From positions 443,711,851 to 443,775,850 of the forward strand of contig NC_066580.1 of NCBI RefSeq assembly GCF_024323335.1: 64,000 nucleotides of DNA, written 5' to 3'. Position 1 is the first letter of the stretch. Each line of letters opens with the position of its first letter. The DNA is from Lathyrus oleraceus. Taxonomy: Eukaryota > Streptophyta > Magnoliopsida > Fabales > Fabaceae. Below the pieces are notes generated by a model. That model had not been told where the DNA came from. It saw nothing but the letters and a program-made list of their open reading frames with translations, and did not search any database. The translations under genes and the position numbers were made by a program. Shown piece after piece: positions 33,980-47,221 of this stretch.

Positions 33980-34820
33980 GTTTTTTTTACTACAATGTTA
34001 TATAAAAATAAATTTGTTTAACAATGATGACATTATTTTTATTATTCTTAAGATTGTTTTTATATCAATCAAAATAATAGAACTTGCAAAGTTTTATAAA
34101 AAATTTTAAATTTTTTTTATTGAATAAATAAATAAGAATGAAAAATAAAATAATTAAAATACAAAAAAATAATTTAAATGACTATAAGATAACTTGTTAT
34201 TACCTTTATAAATAATATTTGATATTAATTTAATAAAATAATTAAATATTGAAAAAAAATATCTAATTTAACGGGGCAATAATTAATATTTAATGATATT
34301 AATATAAAATAACTAAACATTTACTAAATAAAAAATTAAACAAATGGGAACACCTGCACCCAATTGCATACACTTAAATCTGTCCCTCTCCCTTAGGAAT
34401 GATAATTTGACCCATCTCAAATGGGCACCAACAAATTTATCCACAACGGGTAGAATAAAAATCCGCGTATAAACTCAGATAGTTATTCATAAAAATAAAC
34501 GGATACGGGTGCGGATATGAACACCTTAGTACCCACTCCGCCCCATATCCGCACATTATATATTTATATTAATATATTTTAATTTATATCATTAAATAAA
34601 AATATTTTTATATCAATGTTACCATTACGTATTTAATATAAATGTTCATTTATTTCGATAATAAATTGTTTGAAAACTTTTTAATATTTTAAAAAATTTA
34701 AAATTAGATAATATTTTATAATTGATCTATTTATTTTTAATAGGAATGCGGGTCAGGGGAATGGGTATAAATACTTACATACCCATATGACACGGTACAA
34801 GTGCTAACTTTGACACCTAA
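33976..34820. other. AT-rich DNA with a repeat-like fragment
   Basis: No gene seen. 34380-34560 has words like AATTTGACCC and CGGATACGGGTGCGGATATG that resemble hAT-type non-autonomous elements, but no ends could be matched. Confidence 0.4.
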
Positions 34821-34953
<133 letters not shown>

Positions 34954-35158
34954 TTTAAAATCAATATTTTATTTTAAACAAATTTATTTGTTTTAAAATA
35001 AAATATATTAGATATTTGTTTTTCTTAAAATTGGGTATTATTTATTTATTTATTTTTGGCAACATATTTTTAAGTGAAATTTTCTTGGTTTATGAATATA
35101 TTTACTTTTTTCAAATCAGATTAATTTTTCTATTAAATTTAATTTTTTTAATAACATG

Positions 35159-35160
<2 letters not shown>

Positions 35161-35197
<37 letters not shown>
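35161..35197. repeat. (AT)n microsatellite
   Basis: An uninterrupted AT run of 37 bp. Confidence 0.97.
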
Positions 35198-35202
<5 letters not shown>

Positions 35203-35910
35203 ATACTTATTTTTCTTAAAATTAATATTAAATAAATTTATGTGTTTTAAAAGTAGCTTACATTAGATATTTTTTTTCTAAAAATATGTTATCATTTAAT
35301 TATATAATTTTGATATCATATTTATAAAAATTATAAAAATTTATTTTTCTAAAGAGAGATTAATTACTATGTACTGTCAGTGTAAAAAGTTTTACACCGT
35401 CGATTCATCATCATCACTCGTTTGTATTATTTTATAGATTTTTAAAATAAAAGTCAAACTTGTTTCAATATCCAACGTCTTCAATTAGATTCTTCTAAAA
35501 ATTATATAATTTTGATTTCATATTTAAAAGTAATATACATTAGATATTTATTTAGGAATATATTTATTTTTAATATATAAGGTACAAAATTTACTTTTAC
35601 TCTCAATTTATTTTTTTAATATCAAATATTATTTTAAATATATATGTTTATTGTTTTTCCTTTTATACTTATTTTCTTTTAAATCTAGTATTTTATATTA
35701 AAAAATTGTTTTGTTTTAAAAGTAAGATACATTATACACTTATTTATTAATATTAATGAATAACACAAAAATTAGTTTTTTTATTATAATTACAAAATTA
35801 TCATTGTATATAACTTTTATATATATTTTTTAAAATAGATATGATATCAATAATTTTAAAGTTATTTTTCTACTAGTACGCGAGATACATTCGTATTTAG
35901 GCATTTTGTA

Positions 35911-36846
35911 CTTGTAGGTAGGGGTGGACAAATGGTCAATTCCGGTCGGTGATGGGCTAAAAATATCAATACGAACAAAACCACGGACACTAAATATAGA
36001 TCCGTTATCGACCATTTATATTTCGGTTTTCTCGGATGACGGTTCCATTCGGTGACGGTTTATGTCGGATGGATTGTTTCGGTTCTTTCAACACTTACAT
36101 CTTTATCATCATTCTGCAACTAATATCCATTGATTTGGATAACAGAGTAATAAAGGAAAATAAATAAGAAAAGTAGAAAGATAATAGAGGTGAAGAGATC
36201 ATATATAGGGCTGGACAGCGATTTGGGTTGGATTCGGGCTCAAACACTCAATTCGGCTCAAACACAGGCTTCAACAAATACAATCTTTTCAACCAACAAG
36301 CATCAAACTTCAACAAAAGAAATTAAGAAAATGAAGAGGAATGACACTGAGACGAAGATAACAAAGTCAGCAACACCATCACCAAGCTTCAACCAGTATT
36401 ATGGAAGATAACAAACAAAACTGAGAAGACAAAGATTAGATTACATGAGTTAAAATGAAAATCGAAATGTTTGCCTTTGATGAGTTTTATATTTAGTTGT
36501 GAGAGCAAACGAAGAGGGGGAAGAAAAACGGGGAGAGAGATAAACGATGACGACTAGGGTTTTTTAGTTATATAGTGGTGTTTGTATATGATGGGTATTG
36601 GTATTGGGCTTTAAAGGAAATCAAACCAGAAACTGTAGTTATATAATAAACTAGGAAAGCGGCCGGGTTCAGTTTTTGCTAGATTGAATTTGCCCAACCG
36701 AACCGAACCGCTAAAAGCCATTGAAATCCGGTTGATTCAGTTTATCAACCCGACACCCGTTTTGAAACCGACCGCGTACAAACGGTTTTTATGGATCGGA
36801 CGGCTTGGGGCGGTTTTCTCAAAATCTGTCCACCCCTACCTATAGG
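35911..36846. mobile_element. hAT-like non-autonomous element
   Basis: The 920-bp element (35919-36838) starts TAGGGGTGGACA and ends with the exact complement TGTCCACCCCTA. Flanks CTTGTAGG and CCTATAGG (8 bp, two transitions) fit an aged hAT target duplication. CGGTT/AACCG words are repeated near both ends. No transposase is recognisable; the open frame at 36190-36411 is not conserved-looking. Confidence 0.82.
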
Positions 36847-37869
36847 TATCCATCCAACTCCACTCAGAATTTGATGAAAAAAATTCTCTTTGACTGAATT
36901 TGGGTTTGGATTTTTCTTGATTATAAAATTCTCTCGAACCCCCATTTACGTATTTTATTATTTTAATTTTAATAATTTAGAATATTAAATATATTTTAAT
37001 ATTTTAATTTGTATATATTATTTAAAATATTTGAATTATATATAAAAGTTTTTAAGATTTTATTATTTTATTATTTATAATATAATTTGATTTTAGAAAA
37101 ATAAATATTTTTATTTAAAAAATAATTTTAATAAATAGATAATAACAGGACGGGATACCCGAATCCAATAAAAATTCTTTGAGATGAATTTTAATTTTAA
37201 TTCTTCATGAAAAATTGAAGATTAGAGACGCAAATTAAATTATTTTGGAATTTTATGTAAAAACTGTACCAATTCATCTGTCGGAATGTCTATTCTCATT
37301 AAGACAAGCAACAAGGACGGTTTGTTTGTCGTGCAATAATATCAACTATAAGATAAGATAAGAGTGGTTCTAATTTTATACCATAAAATAAAATTACACT
37401 AGTCAATTTCAAACAGGTTGTAAATAATACAGTTGGGAATAAAACAAATGTCTTCATAAATGTGCAGATTTTCTTTTTAATATAAGTTTATAATATATTG
37501 ACAGATTAATAAAGTTTATACATCAATTATTCTTCATTTTCTTTAAATATGTTCTTATTATTCTTTTCTCCATTTTAAAATTAAAGCATGCACTCACGAC
37601 GAAATTATAATACATTTTAATTCAATTTTTAGTATGTTCAAAGTCCTAAGTTAATGATCTATGATATGTTTACACCGGTTTTCTACACCGAACTCAATTT
37701 ACACACTGTGTACATGATTGATACAGTAATACATAAGTTTCAAATTGATATAGTGATGCACAAGTTCTAAAGTGAGATGAAAAATTATTTAAAAAATATG
37801 ATCATGTACGATGTAAATGTACAAATTGAGTGTCATGTGAACATTTTTGAAACTTAATTTATATAGAGG
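36847..37869. other. AT-rich intergenic DNA
   Basis: No gene seen. 37665-37855 has weakly inverted ends (TGTTTACACC... and ...GTGTCATGTGAACA) that may be an old MITE. Confidence 0.4.
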
Positions 37870-38440
37870 ATTGTTATTCTTACATTAAAATTCTTACACC
37901 ATATTTACACAGATTAAAAGACAGCAAGGATATGGATTCATTTGTATTAAATATAATATAGATCACAGTTTTGAGTAAAAATATCATTCCTCATTTATAT
38001 ATTATTTTTTGGATTAAAGAGTACTTAATAGTTAACTAATTTTATAATTTTATTAATTAATATTTAATATTTATTAATCAATATTTAATATTTTATTACT
38101 AAAAATTATTTTTGTATCTATGTGTTTATTAATCAACTTCATAACTTCGCTAACCAACTTTTTACATTTCATTAATCAATTTTGTTTTACTACAAAAAAC
38201 TAATTTTAATATTTGAATGTTTATTAGCCAATTTCATCACTTCATTAACCAATTATTTATATTTTATTAACCAATTTTAGTTTATTATAAAAAGTCTATG
38301 GTTCAAACAATGTGTATGAACACTATTGAGAGAGTACTACTCATATGTAAGTATTGTTCACATAATACTGTTCATGTATGGTTTTACTATTGACGCAGTG
38401 TATACGGTGTAGATGTAACTTTGAGTGTAAAAATAACAAT
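37870..38440. mobile_element. Probable MITE, about 570 bp
   Basis: The left end ATTGTTATTCTTACA and right end (as complement) ATTGTTATTTTTACA match at 14 of 15 positions. Further internal similarity includes TTACACCATAT against CTACACCGTAT. No target duplication was identified. The inside is AT-rich with repeated ATTAACCAATTTT-like words. Confidence 0.5.
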
Positions 38441-41400
38441 GTTGATTTTCTATACTAAATTGTACTTTAGTTTAGTCATGTGAAATTTTGATGATTATGC
38501 CTGATAATAAGATTATTGATATAAATCTGAATTGTATATATTAGTTTTTAATATATGTAATTAAAAATAAGATTTGGCTGTCTTATGCATTTGTCCATGT
38601 TACCAAAATTCAATTTTATTTTCTTATTTTTTAAACTTCTACCAGATTTATGTCAAGTCAGGTTTATTTATTCAAATAAACTACGTACAAGTCTAACAAT
38701 TTATATAATTAAAATGGCATTTAGGTCAACTAAAATGTCTTCAAACTACAACATGTTGGTCAATGCATGTAATATGAATATAAGGGTTACTTTAAATTGT
38801 ATTATAACTAATATTCAAAGACCTTCTTAGCTCCAAATTAGTTTTTTAAATAAACTTTCAGTAAAATTAATTATAATATTGACTCTAAAGAGATCTAAAT
38901 TCCGGTAAAAGAAACAATTGACCGATTAATTTTTTCCCTCTAAAACACTAGAGAAGGCTACAATGCACAATACTCAGTCACGAATTATAAAAAAAAACTT
39001 AAATTTTTATCATAAATCATAAGTACAAAAACATCAGTTTTATTTTAATTAAGTATTTATTGTAAAAAAAATATTTTTACATATTTTCATCAAACATAAA
39101 ATTAATATCTATTTTCTATTTCATTTGGCTTATTTTTATAAATTCGAATAAACAAACCGTTTATATTTCTGTCGTTTGAAGATTCTCTCATTTTGAGTTT
39201 TTAACAAAATTTATTAATTAGATATGTAATTTAGTGGTATCACGTAATTTTTTAATTATGAGGACTAACAAGTTGGTCTTTTTTTTAAATGTTGTATTGA
39301 ATTTTTATTTTATTTTAATTTTTATAAAAATTAAGATTTAGAAAATCGAAAAATGCATACTTTTTTCTTTCTATATTACATATTCATTAAAAATTGAAAA
39401 ACACAATTATATATTTAATTTTTAAAATAACTTATTTTTAAATAATAAACACAATTAAATACTTATTTTAAAACAAATATTTTTAAATAATATTCCAACC
39501 CAATTAAATGCTTATCTTTTATATACTTAGTTTAAATTTAAATTTTCAAATATTATTATATATTTATATATTCATTTATGTTTTGTGTTTTTTAAATATA
39601 TTTCAATAAACCTAAAATAATAATTATTTAATACATATTTTTTAATAAATATTATTTAAATATTCTATTCACTTAAAATATATTACATATGTAATATTAT
39701 TTATTCTATAAAATAAATATTTAAAGTTACATAAAAATATCTAATATTTTTATTTATTTATGATAATATTAAATGTATTTATTATAAATTTAAAATAATA
39801 TTCAAAATAAATATACTCATTTAAAATAAATAACTAATGAATATTTATTTTAAATAGATATATAGGTTTTGCATTTTTCTAATAAATATTTATTTATCAT
39901 AAATATATGAGTTTTGTATTTTTTTAATACTTTGTTATTTGAAATATATGATTTTTGTATTTTTTAAATACATACTTATTTGAAATAACTATTATTTATA
40001 TATTATGAAATTTTCAACAAATTTTTAAAATTAGTAATTAATCACAAAAAATTATAGTAATTAAATAGTAATAAACTATTATTGTTTTTAAAAATATTGG
40101 ATTTATAATCAAATAGTAATCTAATATTGTTGTTGTAGAAAATTGAAATCAATTAAATAATATTTTTTAGTAAATCACGGCTAATTAAATAAAAATAAAA
40201 TAGATTACAAAATAGTGATGGAACACAAATCCAACTCAATTAAACCACATCAAAAAGTAAAACATCTCAAATAGACTACACATACACTAATAATGGTGTA
40301 AAAGAAAGAAGTAAAAACACACACAAATGAACGTGCCTACATGGACGAGACAAGATAGAAAAAAAAGGTGATGCGTAGGTCTTCACAATCTTAAGTAATA
40401 TCGAATGAACTGACGCCAACACGAACATATTCACGAACCAACAACTCCCTATAAGAAATCATAGCAAGCATAAAAGCTTTTTCAAGCCAAACAAATCTAA
40501 ATCATGGCAAACCATAATTGAAAAATATTTAGCCCAACAAGGCGGAGACAAAGCCTTGAAATAGAATAAAATCAGTTTTGTGACAGCGTCAATCCAAACA
40601 CCTTGAAAACTGCATATCTCAATAAATCTGAAAAGAATCAGAGATCAGAGGTAAGTCACACCACCACCAACCAACAATTTAAAACAAAATTTTGTAGGTT
40701 TTTTAGGCCAAAATAGAACCATTAGTGTGTTAGAGAAGGTCAGAATAATCCACTAGAGAACCACCATAACGAAAAATAGCGAACAAGAATTCGCTAGAGA
40801 ACCACCTCAAATTTATGTGGCGGAGTCGCAAGCATAAATGAAAAAAAACTCCAATAGAGTAAGTGGGTTGTATGGAGGAAAGAGCTTGTCACACCACCAA
40901 GACGGGAGGCTACATGATGACACATAAAGTTTTCATTTTAGGAGAAAAAGAAAGGGTAAAGGCTAGTGTAGTGTTATATTTGCAAAAGGTTCTGCCTAGG
41001 ACGATGCCCGAGGACCATCCTAGGAGAAAGCAGCGACATAAAGCCGCCTGAAGGGAGGTATCGTCTCGCCTTTAAGTCTTTCTCACCCATAGAGGAAAAT
41101 AAATGTGGGATAAGATATATTTTGGATAACAAATAAATCAGAGTCGTTGCTAACCCCCATCACTCTTGGAAATAGGGATTCAACTGTCCATCATTTGACT
41201 GAGTGGGTAGTGGCCTTTTCCGAGGTAATCCTAGGTCTCATGGGCCTCTATACATGCATTACCCCCTCAAGGGGATTCTCAATTCATACACATTTACCAC
41301 TACTCAGAGAGCATTACGCTCCTAGTAGCCTTAACACACCATCAACATAGTCGACCGCCTGCAATCCAGCAACGCTGACCACCAACAGTGCCTCTACCTC

Positions 41401-41490
41401 AAGTGAGATGATCCTTTAAACAACCTCAAAAACCAATGCACATGCCTTCTCACCGCCGTGAGCAAGCCCTTATTACCCAAATTATAATAC
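38441..41490. other. AT-rich intergenic DNA grading into gypsy-like noncoding sequence
   Basis: 38441-40290 is very AT-rich with no recognisable gene. 40291-41490 is more GC-balanced and may be the 5' part of the Tat-lineage element that follows. The frame at 40863-41051 is not recognised. No 5' LTR or PBS could be fixed. Confidence 0.45.
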
Positions 41491-41499
41491 ACCTACAAA

Positions 41500-44400
41500 G
41501 GCATCTGAGTCCCCCTTTCATTTAACGGTAAAACTAACATGGCCCACGCCTTTCCCTCTAACCATAACATCCCCTTTTTCTGGAGATGACAAATATGGTC
41601 TTACACCATGTATCTAACGCCATTTCCAAAGGTATTTCTAGGAGAGTCCTCTCAAGGGACGCCCGAAGAAGATACGTGAAGCAGGTGTTCATGGAAAACG
41701 TCATATCCATCGGCTTTCCTGAAGCATTGTAGGAACGATATGGACCAACATCGTTTTCTATTAAGAGGATGACATAAACATCAACCGCAATGACAATGAT
41801 CCTTTGGTAATTACCGTTCACCATGGAAATTGGGATATCAGGCGCGTCCTGATAGGCCAGACATCTCAACTAATGTCCTTTTTGGGGATGTCTTCCAGAA
41901 GTTACAACTGAATTTGGAAGGCCTACAAAGGTTCACCAACTTTCTAACAAGATTATTGGGAGAACAAGTACAAATAATGGGTTGTGTGACCTTGAAAACC
42001 ACATGTGAAAAGGGAGTTGACGCCAAAGCCATCGACGAGGGAGCTGATGTCAACCACCTCATTGTAAACACCATGTCACCTTACAACATCATCCTAGGGT
42101 GCCTGATCATTAATGTCCTAGGGGAGGTCATCTCCACACCATACTTAACCCTGAAATATTTTCTCCTAGATGGCGGAGTGCGCACCATTCGGGGAGCTCA
42201 ACAAGTGGCTCGCGAATGTTACCTGAGCAGCATGGAGATAGTCAGATAAGAGCTCAAATTGGTTGATGTCCATCCTTCCGAAGTTCCAAATGCCGACTTT
42301 GATGGTTAGGACCTCATATTGGGTGAGGAGGCATAATGACTCACAACCATAGAATACATGAAGGAAGTCCATATAGGTCCTCACGTTCACCAAATCACGA
42401 AGATAGACACCTCATTGTCTGCAGGGGAGGAGCGAGAGCTCTTTGACTGACTACAAAGAAACTTCAACCTATTCCCGTGGGCACCCTCAGACATGTCAGG
42501 TATTGACACCAATGTCGTGAGCCTTCGCCTAGCCATCCATCCATCCTCCAAGACAATGGCGCAAAGGAAACATAAGGTAGGGGAGGAAAAAAGGGTTGTC
42601 ATAGATGAAGAGCGGAAAAGCTATCCAACATCGGATTCATCACGAAAACAAAGTACCCCACCTTGTTGGCCAACCTAATCCTAGTACGAAAGGCCAATAA
42701 CAAATGGAGCATGTGCGTGGACTTCACGGATCTGAATGCTCCCTGCCCTAAGGATCCATATCCACTTCCAAAACATTGATTATATAATCGATGATTCGTC
42801 AAGCTACCATATGTTAAGTTTCATGGATGCCTACTCGGTATATAATCATATCTAAATGGATCCACTAGATATGCCTAAAACAACCTTCATGTCAAACCAC
42901 AATAACTTTTACTACCACGTCATGCCCTTCGACCTTAAGAAGGTTGGCGCCACCTACCTAGAGGTATATGTCGACGACATGATTGTCAAAGTGATGGAGG
43001 GGGATAGTCACACCAATGACTTAGAGGATATCTTGCAATCAATAAGGAGGTACGGTATGCGCCTAAACCCCTTCAAGTGCTCCTTTGGAGTACATGAGGG
43101 AAAATTTACGGGTTTTATGTTAACTAGGATAAGGATTGAAGCCAATTTGGGTAAGTTCCAAGTGGTCATTGATATGAGGACCCCTACCAACATGAAGAAA
43201 GTGTAACAACTCATGGGACACCTCGCCGCCTTGTCTCCCTTCCTCTTTTGTGCGGGCGACAAAGCTTTCCTTTTCTTCGTCGCCCTGAGGAGGAGGGAGA
43301 AGTTCAAATGGACCTCCGAGTGTGAGGAAGATTTTTCCACGGTCAAAGATTTCCTCACATCACCCATAATCCTCACTATCCCAAACAAGGATTCACCTTT
43401 ATTCCTCTACCTCTCGATCACCAAGAAGGCGGTGAGCTTAGTGTCCAAGAAATAGACAAGACAAAAATACCTGTGTATTTCGTAAGAAAAGTGTTCAAGG
43501 GCACTAAGATGTGCTATTAGAAGATTGAAAATTTGGTGTTAGCCATTGTTATTATGGCGAGAAAGCTCAAACCACACCTCTAGGGGCACACCATCCTATT
43601 AAAAACCAACTACCCCGTCCGACAAGTGTTGAAGAGTCCCGACTTGGCAGGAAGGATGGTATCATGGTCAGTAAAACTCTCAGAATACGATATTCAGTAC
43701 ATTCTGAAAGGGAGCATCAAATCTCAAGCCCTGGCTGACTTCGTAGCCGAATTCATCTCGGTTGTCGGTGAAAATCCCCCTTCATAGTGGACGTTATCTG
43801 TGGACGGCGCCTCCAACATAAAAGGAAGCGATGCAGTAATAATGCTTGAGGGGCCGGGTGACATAGTTATTGAGCAGTCGTTAATGTTTGAGTTTACCAT
43901 CAGCAACAATCAAGCAGAATACGAGGCTTTCATCACCGGTATGATCCTCACCTTAGAAATGGGAGCTACCAAATAAAAATCCAAAAGTGACTCTCATCTA
44001 GTTGCAAACTAAGGCTCGAGACAATATCGGGCCAGTGAGCTCTAGCTGATAAAATATCTACAGAATATATGAAATCCATCCTCATGTTTTCTCTCTTTTG
44101 AAGTAGAACACGTCCCATGAGAACAAAAATTTAGGGCGGATCTCTTGTCTAAATTAGCCACCTAGAAGGTCACAGGGTTTAATAGGACAGTCATACAGGA
44201 AACCCTCGCCTCCCCTAGCATCGAGGCATATGAAACATACTCTTGGAGCTCATCCCCGAGTCTAGTTGGATATCATCGATACTGCACTACCTATAGTTAG
44301 GCAAACTCCCACCGAATGTGGGAAAATCTATAAAGATTAGAATAAAAGATACGAAGTACACTCTACTCTTAGGAAAACTTTAAATAATGGGGAACGCTGC

Positions 44401-45726
44401 CCCATGATGAGATGTATGGGTGAGAGCGGTATCACCTTAGTACTCACAATAGTTCATAAGGGAGTCTGCCTCAACCACATCGGCAGAAAATCTCATGCTC
44501 ACAAGCTATTAAGATAATAGTATTATTGTCCTAAACTAATTAAATATAGCATCATCTTAGTTAAAAAGTGCAATACATTGCAGAGGCACGTTGACCTTTA
44601 CCACTCCCCAACAGAGTTTCTCCAATCGATGATCTCGCCATGGCCATTCTACCAATGGGGCATGGATATCCTGGGCCCGCTCCCCTGGCACCAGGTCGAT
44701 TGAAATTCCTAATGGTGGGAGTATACTAATTCACCAAATGGATTATATGTCAATACGACCTCCCTGATACCATTGTCTCAAACAATGGGACACAGTTTGC
44801 CAACACCATGGTCACTGACTTCTATAAAGAGTTGGGTGTGCAGGAAAAATTTGTGTCCATAGTACACCCCAAGCCAAATTCAGGCCGAATCATCAAACAA
44901 GGTAATCCTTAAAGGACTCAAAAATAAATTGGACGACGCCAAAGGTCTATGGGCGAACTAAAACATGAGATACTATGGTCATACCACACCATGCCACAGT
45001 AGACTGCCAAGAAAACCCCGTTCTCCGTAGTTTATAGGGAGGACACCATTTTTTCAATCGAGGTCGAGACACCATCATGGCGGCGAACCCATTTCAACAA
45101 ACAAGCAAACGAGATAAGTCTAAAATATGTGTTGGACCTAATCGCTGAGCTACGAGAAGTTGCCCATGTCTGAGAGTTTCCTTCTAAGCGCAAGGCCGCA
45201 AGAAGGTATAAATACAAGGTAAAGCCAAGTGAGATGTAGGAGGGAGACCTAATGCTAAAGGAAGTAGTCACACATGCACAACAGGGAAAGCTGCAACCTA
45301 AGTGGGGAGGACCATATCACAAATATTATTATAGTTAGAATTATTTGTAACTCTCCAGTAAACATTATGACTGTGTAATCTTGAACAATTGTTTAAGTGT
45401 TTTTGTTTTCGCCTGGGATACTCCCTCTTTAAAATGTATTTTATGTTGGACTTTATAACGGAGATCCTTGCCTCCCCTCAAGGCGATATACATTATGTTG
45501 GACTTCATAACAAAATTCATTGTCTCCCCTCGAAGAGATATACATTATGTTGGACTGAATAACGAAGATCCTTTCGGAACCTCAAGGCGATATACATTGT
45601 ACTAGTCTTCATAAAGAAGATCCTTTCCGCCCCTTAAGGCGATATACATTATGTTGAACTTCATAACGAAGATCCTTTTCGCCCCTCAAGACAATATACA
45701 AAGTTGGACCTTTGTCGAAGAATTCT
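41500..45726 (+). pseudogene. Decayed Tat-lineage Ty3/gypsy polyprotein
   Basis: Order: a gag/protease-linked region; an aspartic-protease-like segment at 41830-42249 (NVLFGDVFQKLQLNLEGLQ, SPYNIILGCLIINVLGEVIS), in which the usual DxGSSAD start is altered to DIST; and reverse transcriptase pieces at 42690-43206 with catalytic EVYVDDMIVK. In the RT about 19 residues normally lying between GATY and the YVDD block are missing. RNase H follows from 43213 (FKWTSECEEDF). A second, archaeal-like RNase H is at 43788-44150 (VDGASNIKGS, NNQAEYEAF). A badly broken integrase is at 44400-45300. Stops and frameshifts are very frequent. SIRE-2 cuts it at 45727, and no LTR of its own is visible. Confidence 0.82.
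45441..45700. repeat. 52-bp tandem repeat, five copies, in a Tat-element 3' UTR
   Basis: TTATGTTGGA-type words recur at 45441, 45493, 45545, 45597 and 45649, exactly 52 bp apart, with CTCAAGGCGATATACATT in each unit. It lies just after the decayed integrase, where Tat-lineage elements carry their 3' untranslated region. Confidence 0.92.
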
Positions 45727-47126
45727 ATGTTAGAACAAGATTTGGTTCTACATATATACCTTGAGTTTTGATGATAACAATATTGTATTTGTGTGAGAAC
45801 AATTTTGGCACCTTAATGGTTTATTATTGTGCAGCTTTAACAACCAATTCTGATTCTGAATATATGATGTGGAACCTCATCAGTTTCTGAACTATGTATT
45901 CTTATTCCGCTTTTGCGCCAGCTATTAGAAGTTCTGAAAGACGTCAATATTATTGTTGCAATGTCCTTTCTGCCTCTGTGTTGTTTCATTCATCAGAAGC
46001 TTCTGTGGAGACACTATGTTGTTGTTGCAATGTTCTCTCAGTTCATGCTTCTTGATGTGACTCTGATCACCTAATTTATGAAGAATGGCAAGCTTCTGAA
46101 GTTGTGTTATATAGCTGAAGATTCTGAAGATATCAAGCCAGATGATTTAAGTTATCAAGGTTTTGACTGGGGATTCTGAAGATATCAAGCCAGATGATTG
46201 AAGTTATCAAGGTTTTGACTGGGGATTCTGAAGACTCTGAAGATACTGAAGATCTCAAACCAGACTACTAATGTTGTCAAAGTTCTGACCAAAGATTCTG
46301 AAGTTTCTGAGTCCATCTCTATGTTTCTTCCTTTCATGCTTCATCAATTTTCATCATAAGCCAATGAATTTGAAGATAAGATCAAAATGAGAACGTGATT
46401 AAATAGTACATGGTACAAAACGAACATCCTTTCCACTACTTGATTTCCTGGGCAAGGATAATACTATACATCACACCTGTCACTGATTTTATGGGCGAAA
46501 GGAAAGTATACAATATCATTCCTTTCCCATACAACAGTGGACAACCGCTCAAATGAGCTTTCCCCATTTTCCCTCCAGTGGTCGTATGCTTATGCTATAT
46601 AAGTATGCATTGGAGACTTGAAGAAAAATGTTGGTTACACAAATATTTTGAGAAATTATTTTCTTTGTCAAAAGCTATCATTCTTTTGTATACAATTTTT
46701 CTTTAAGTGTTTGTTTTTCATTTGTATAAAATCTGCTTGTGTAGAAGCATCTTGTAACACACAAAATATTCTTCAAACTATTTGTTTGTTTCCTTAAGGA
46801 GGTTATCCTTGAGAAGACAAAGAAGGTTGTTCTTTGTGAGTCCTTAAAGAGACTAAGGTTTAGTTGGATCCTTGAGAAGACAAAGAAGGTTATTCTTTAT
46901 GTTTGTTGTAATTTGTTGTTTATAGTGGATTAAGTCCTTGTGTATAAGGAAAATCACCTTAGCGGGTGGACTGGATTAGCTTTGAGTTTCAAGTGAACCA
47001 GGATAAAAATACTTGTGTTTTTATCTCTTAATTATTAACTTGTTAGCGGTGTTCTTGTTTTGGAAAAACGTTTTTGCTTATAAAACCCAATTCAAATCCC
47101 CATTTCTTGTGTTTTTCACACCTTCA
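45727..47126 (+). repeat. 5' LTR of SIRE-2
   Basis: Starts TGTTAGAACAAGATTTGG and ends TTTTCACACCTTCA, about 1,400 bp. GCTATATAAGTATGC near 46592 is the likely TATA region. It contains a 52-bp tandem duplication at 46121-46240 and repeated CTTGAGAAGACAAAGAAGG near 46811 and 46871. Confidence 0.9.
46121..46240. repeat. 52-bp tandem repeat (about 2.3 copies) in the SIRE-2 LTR
   Basis: ATTCTGAAGATATCAAGCC recurs 52 bp apart at 46121 and 46173, with a partial third copy at 46225. Confidence 0.88.
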
Positions 47127-47128
47127 AT

Positions 47129-47140
47129 TGGCATCAGGGC
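47129..47140 (+). other. Primer-binding site of SIRE-2
   Basis: TGGCATCAGGGC, a decayed initiator-Met type site. Confidence 0.75.
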
Positions 47141-47221
47141 TCCAATTTTGATTGTGATAAAAAAAACTTTTATCAACACTTCACAGTGTTCAGTACCGAT
47201 CCAGTTTGTGTGTGAGAAACA

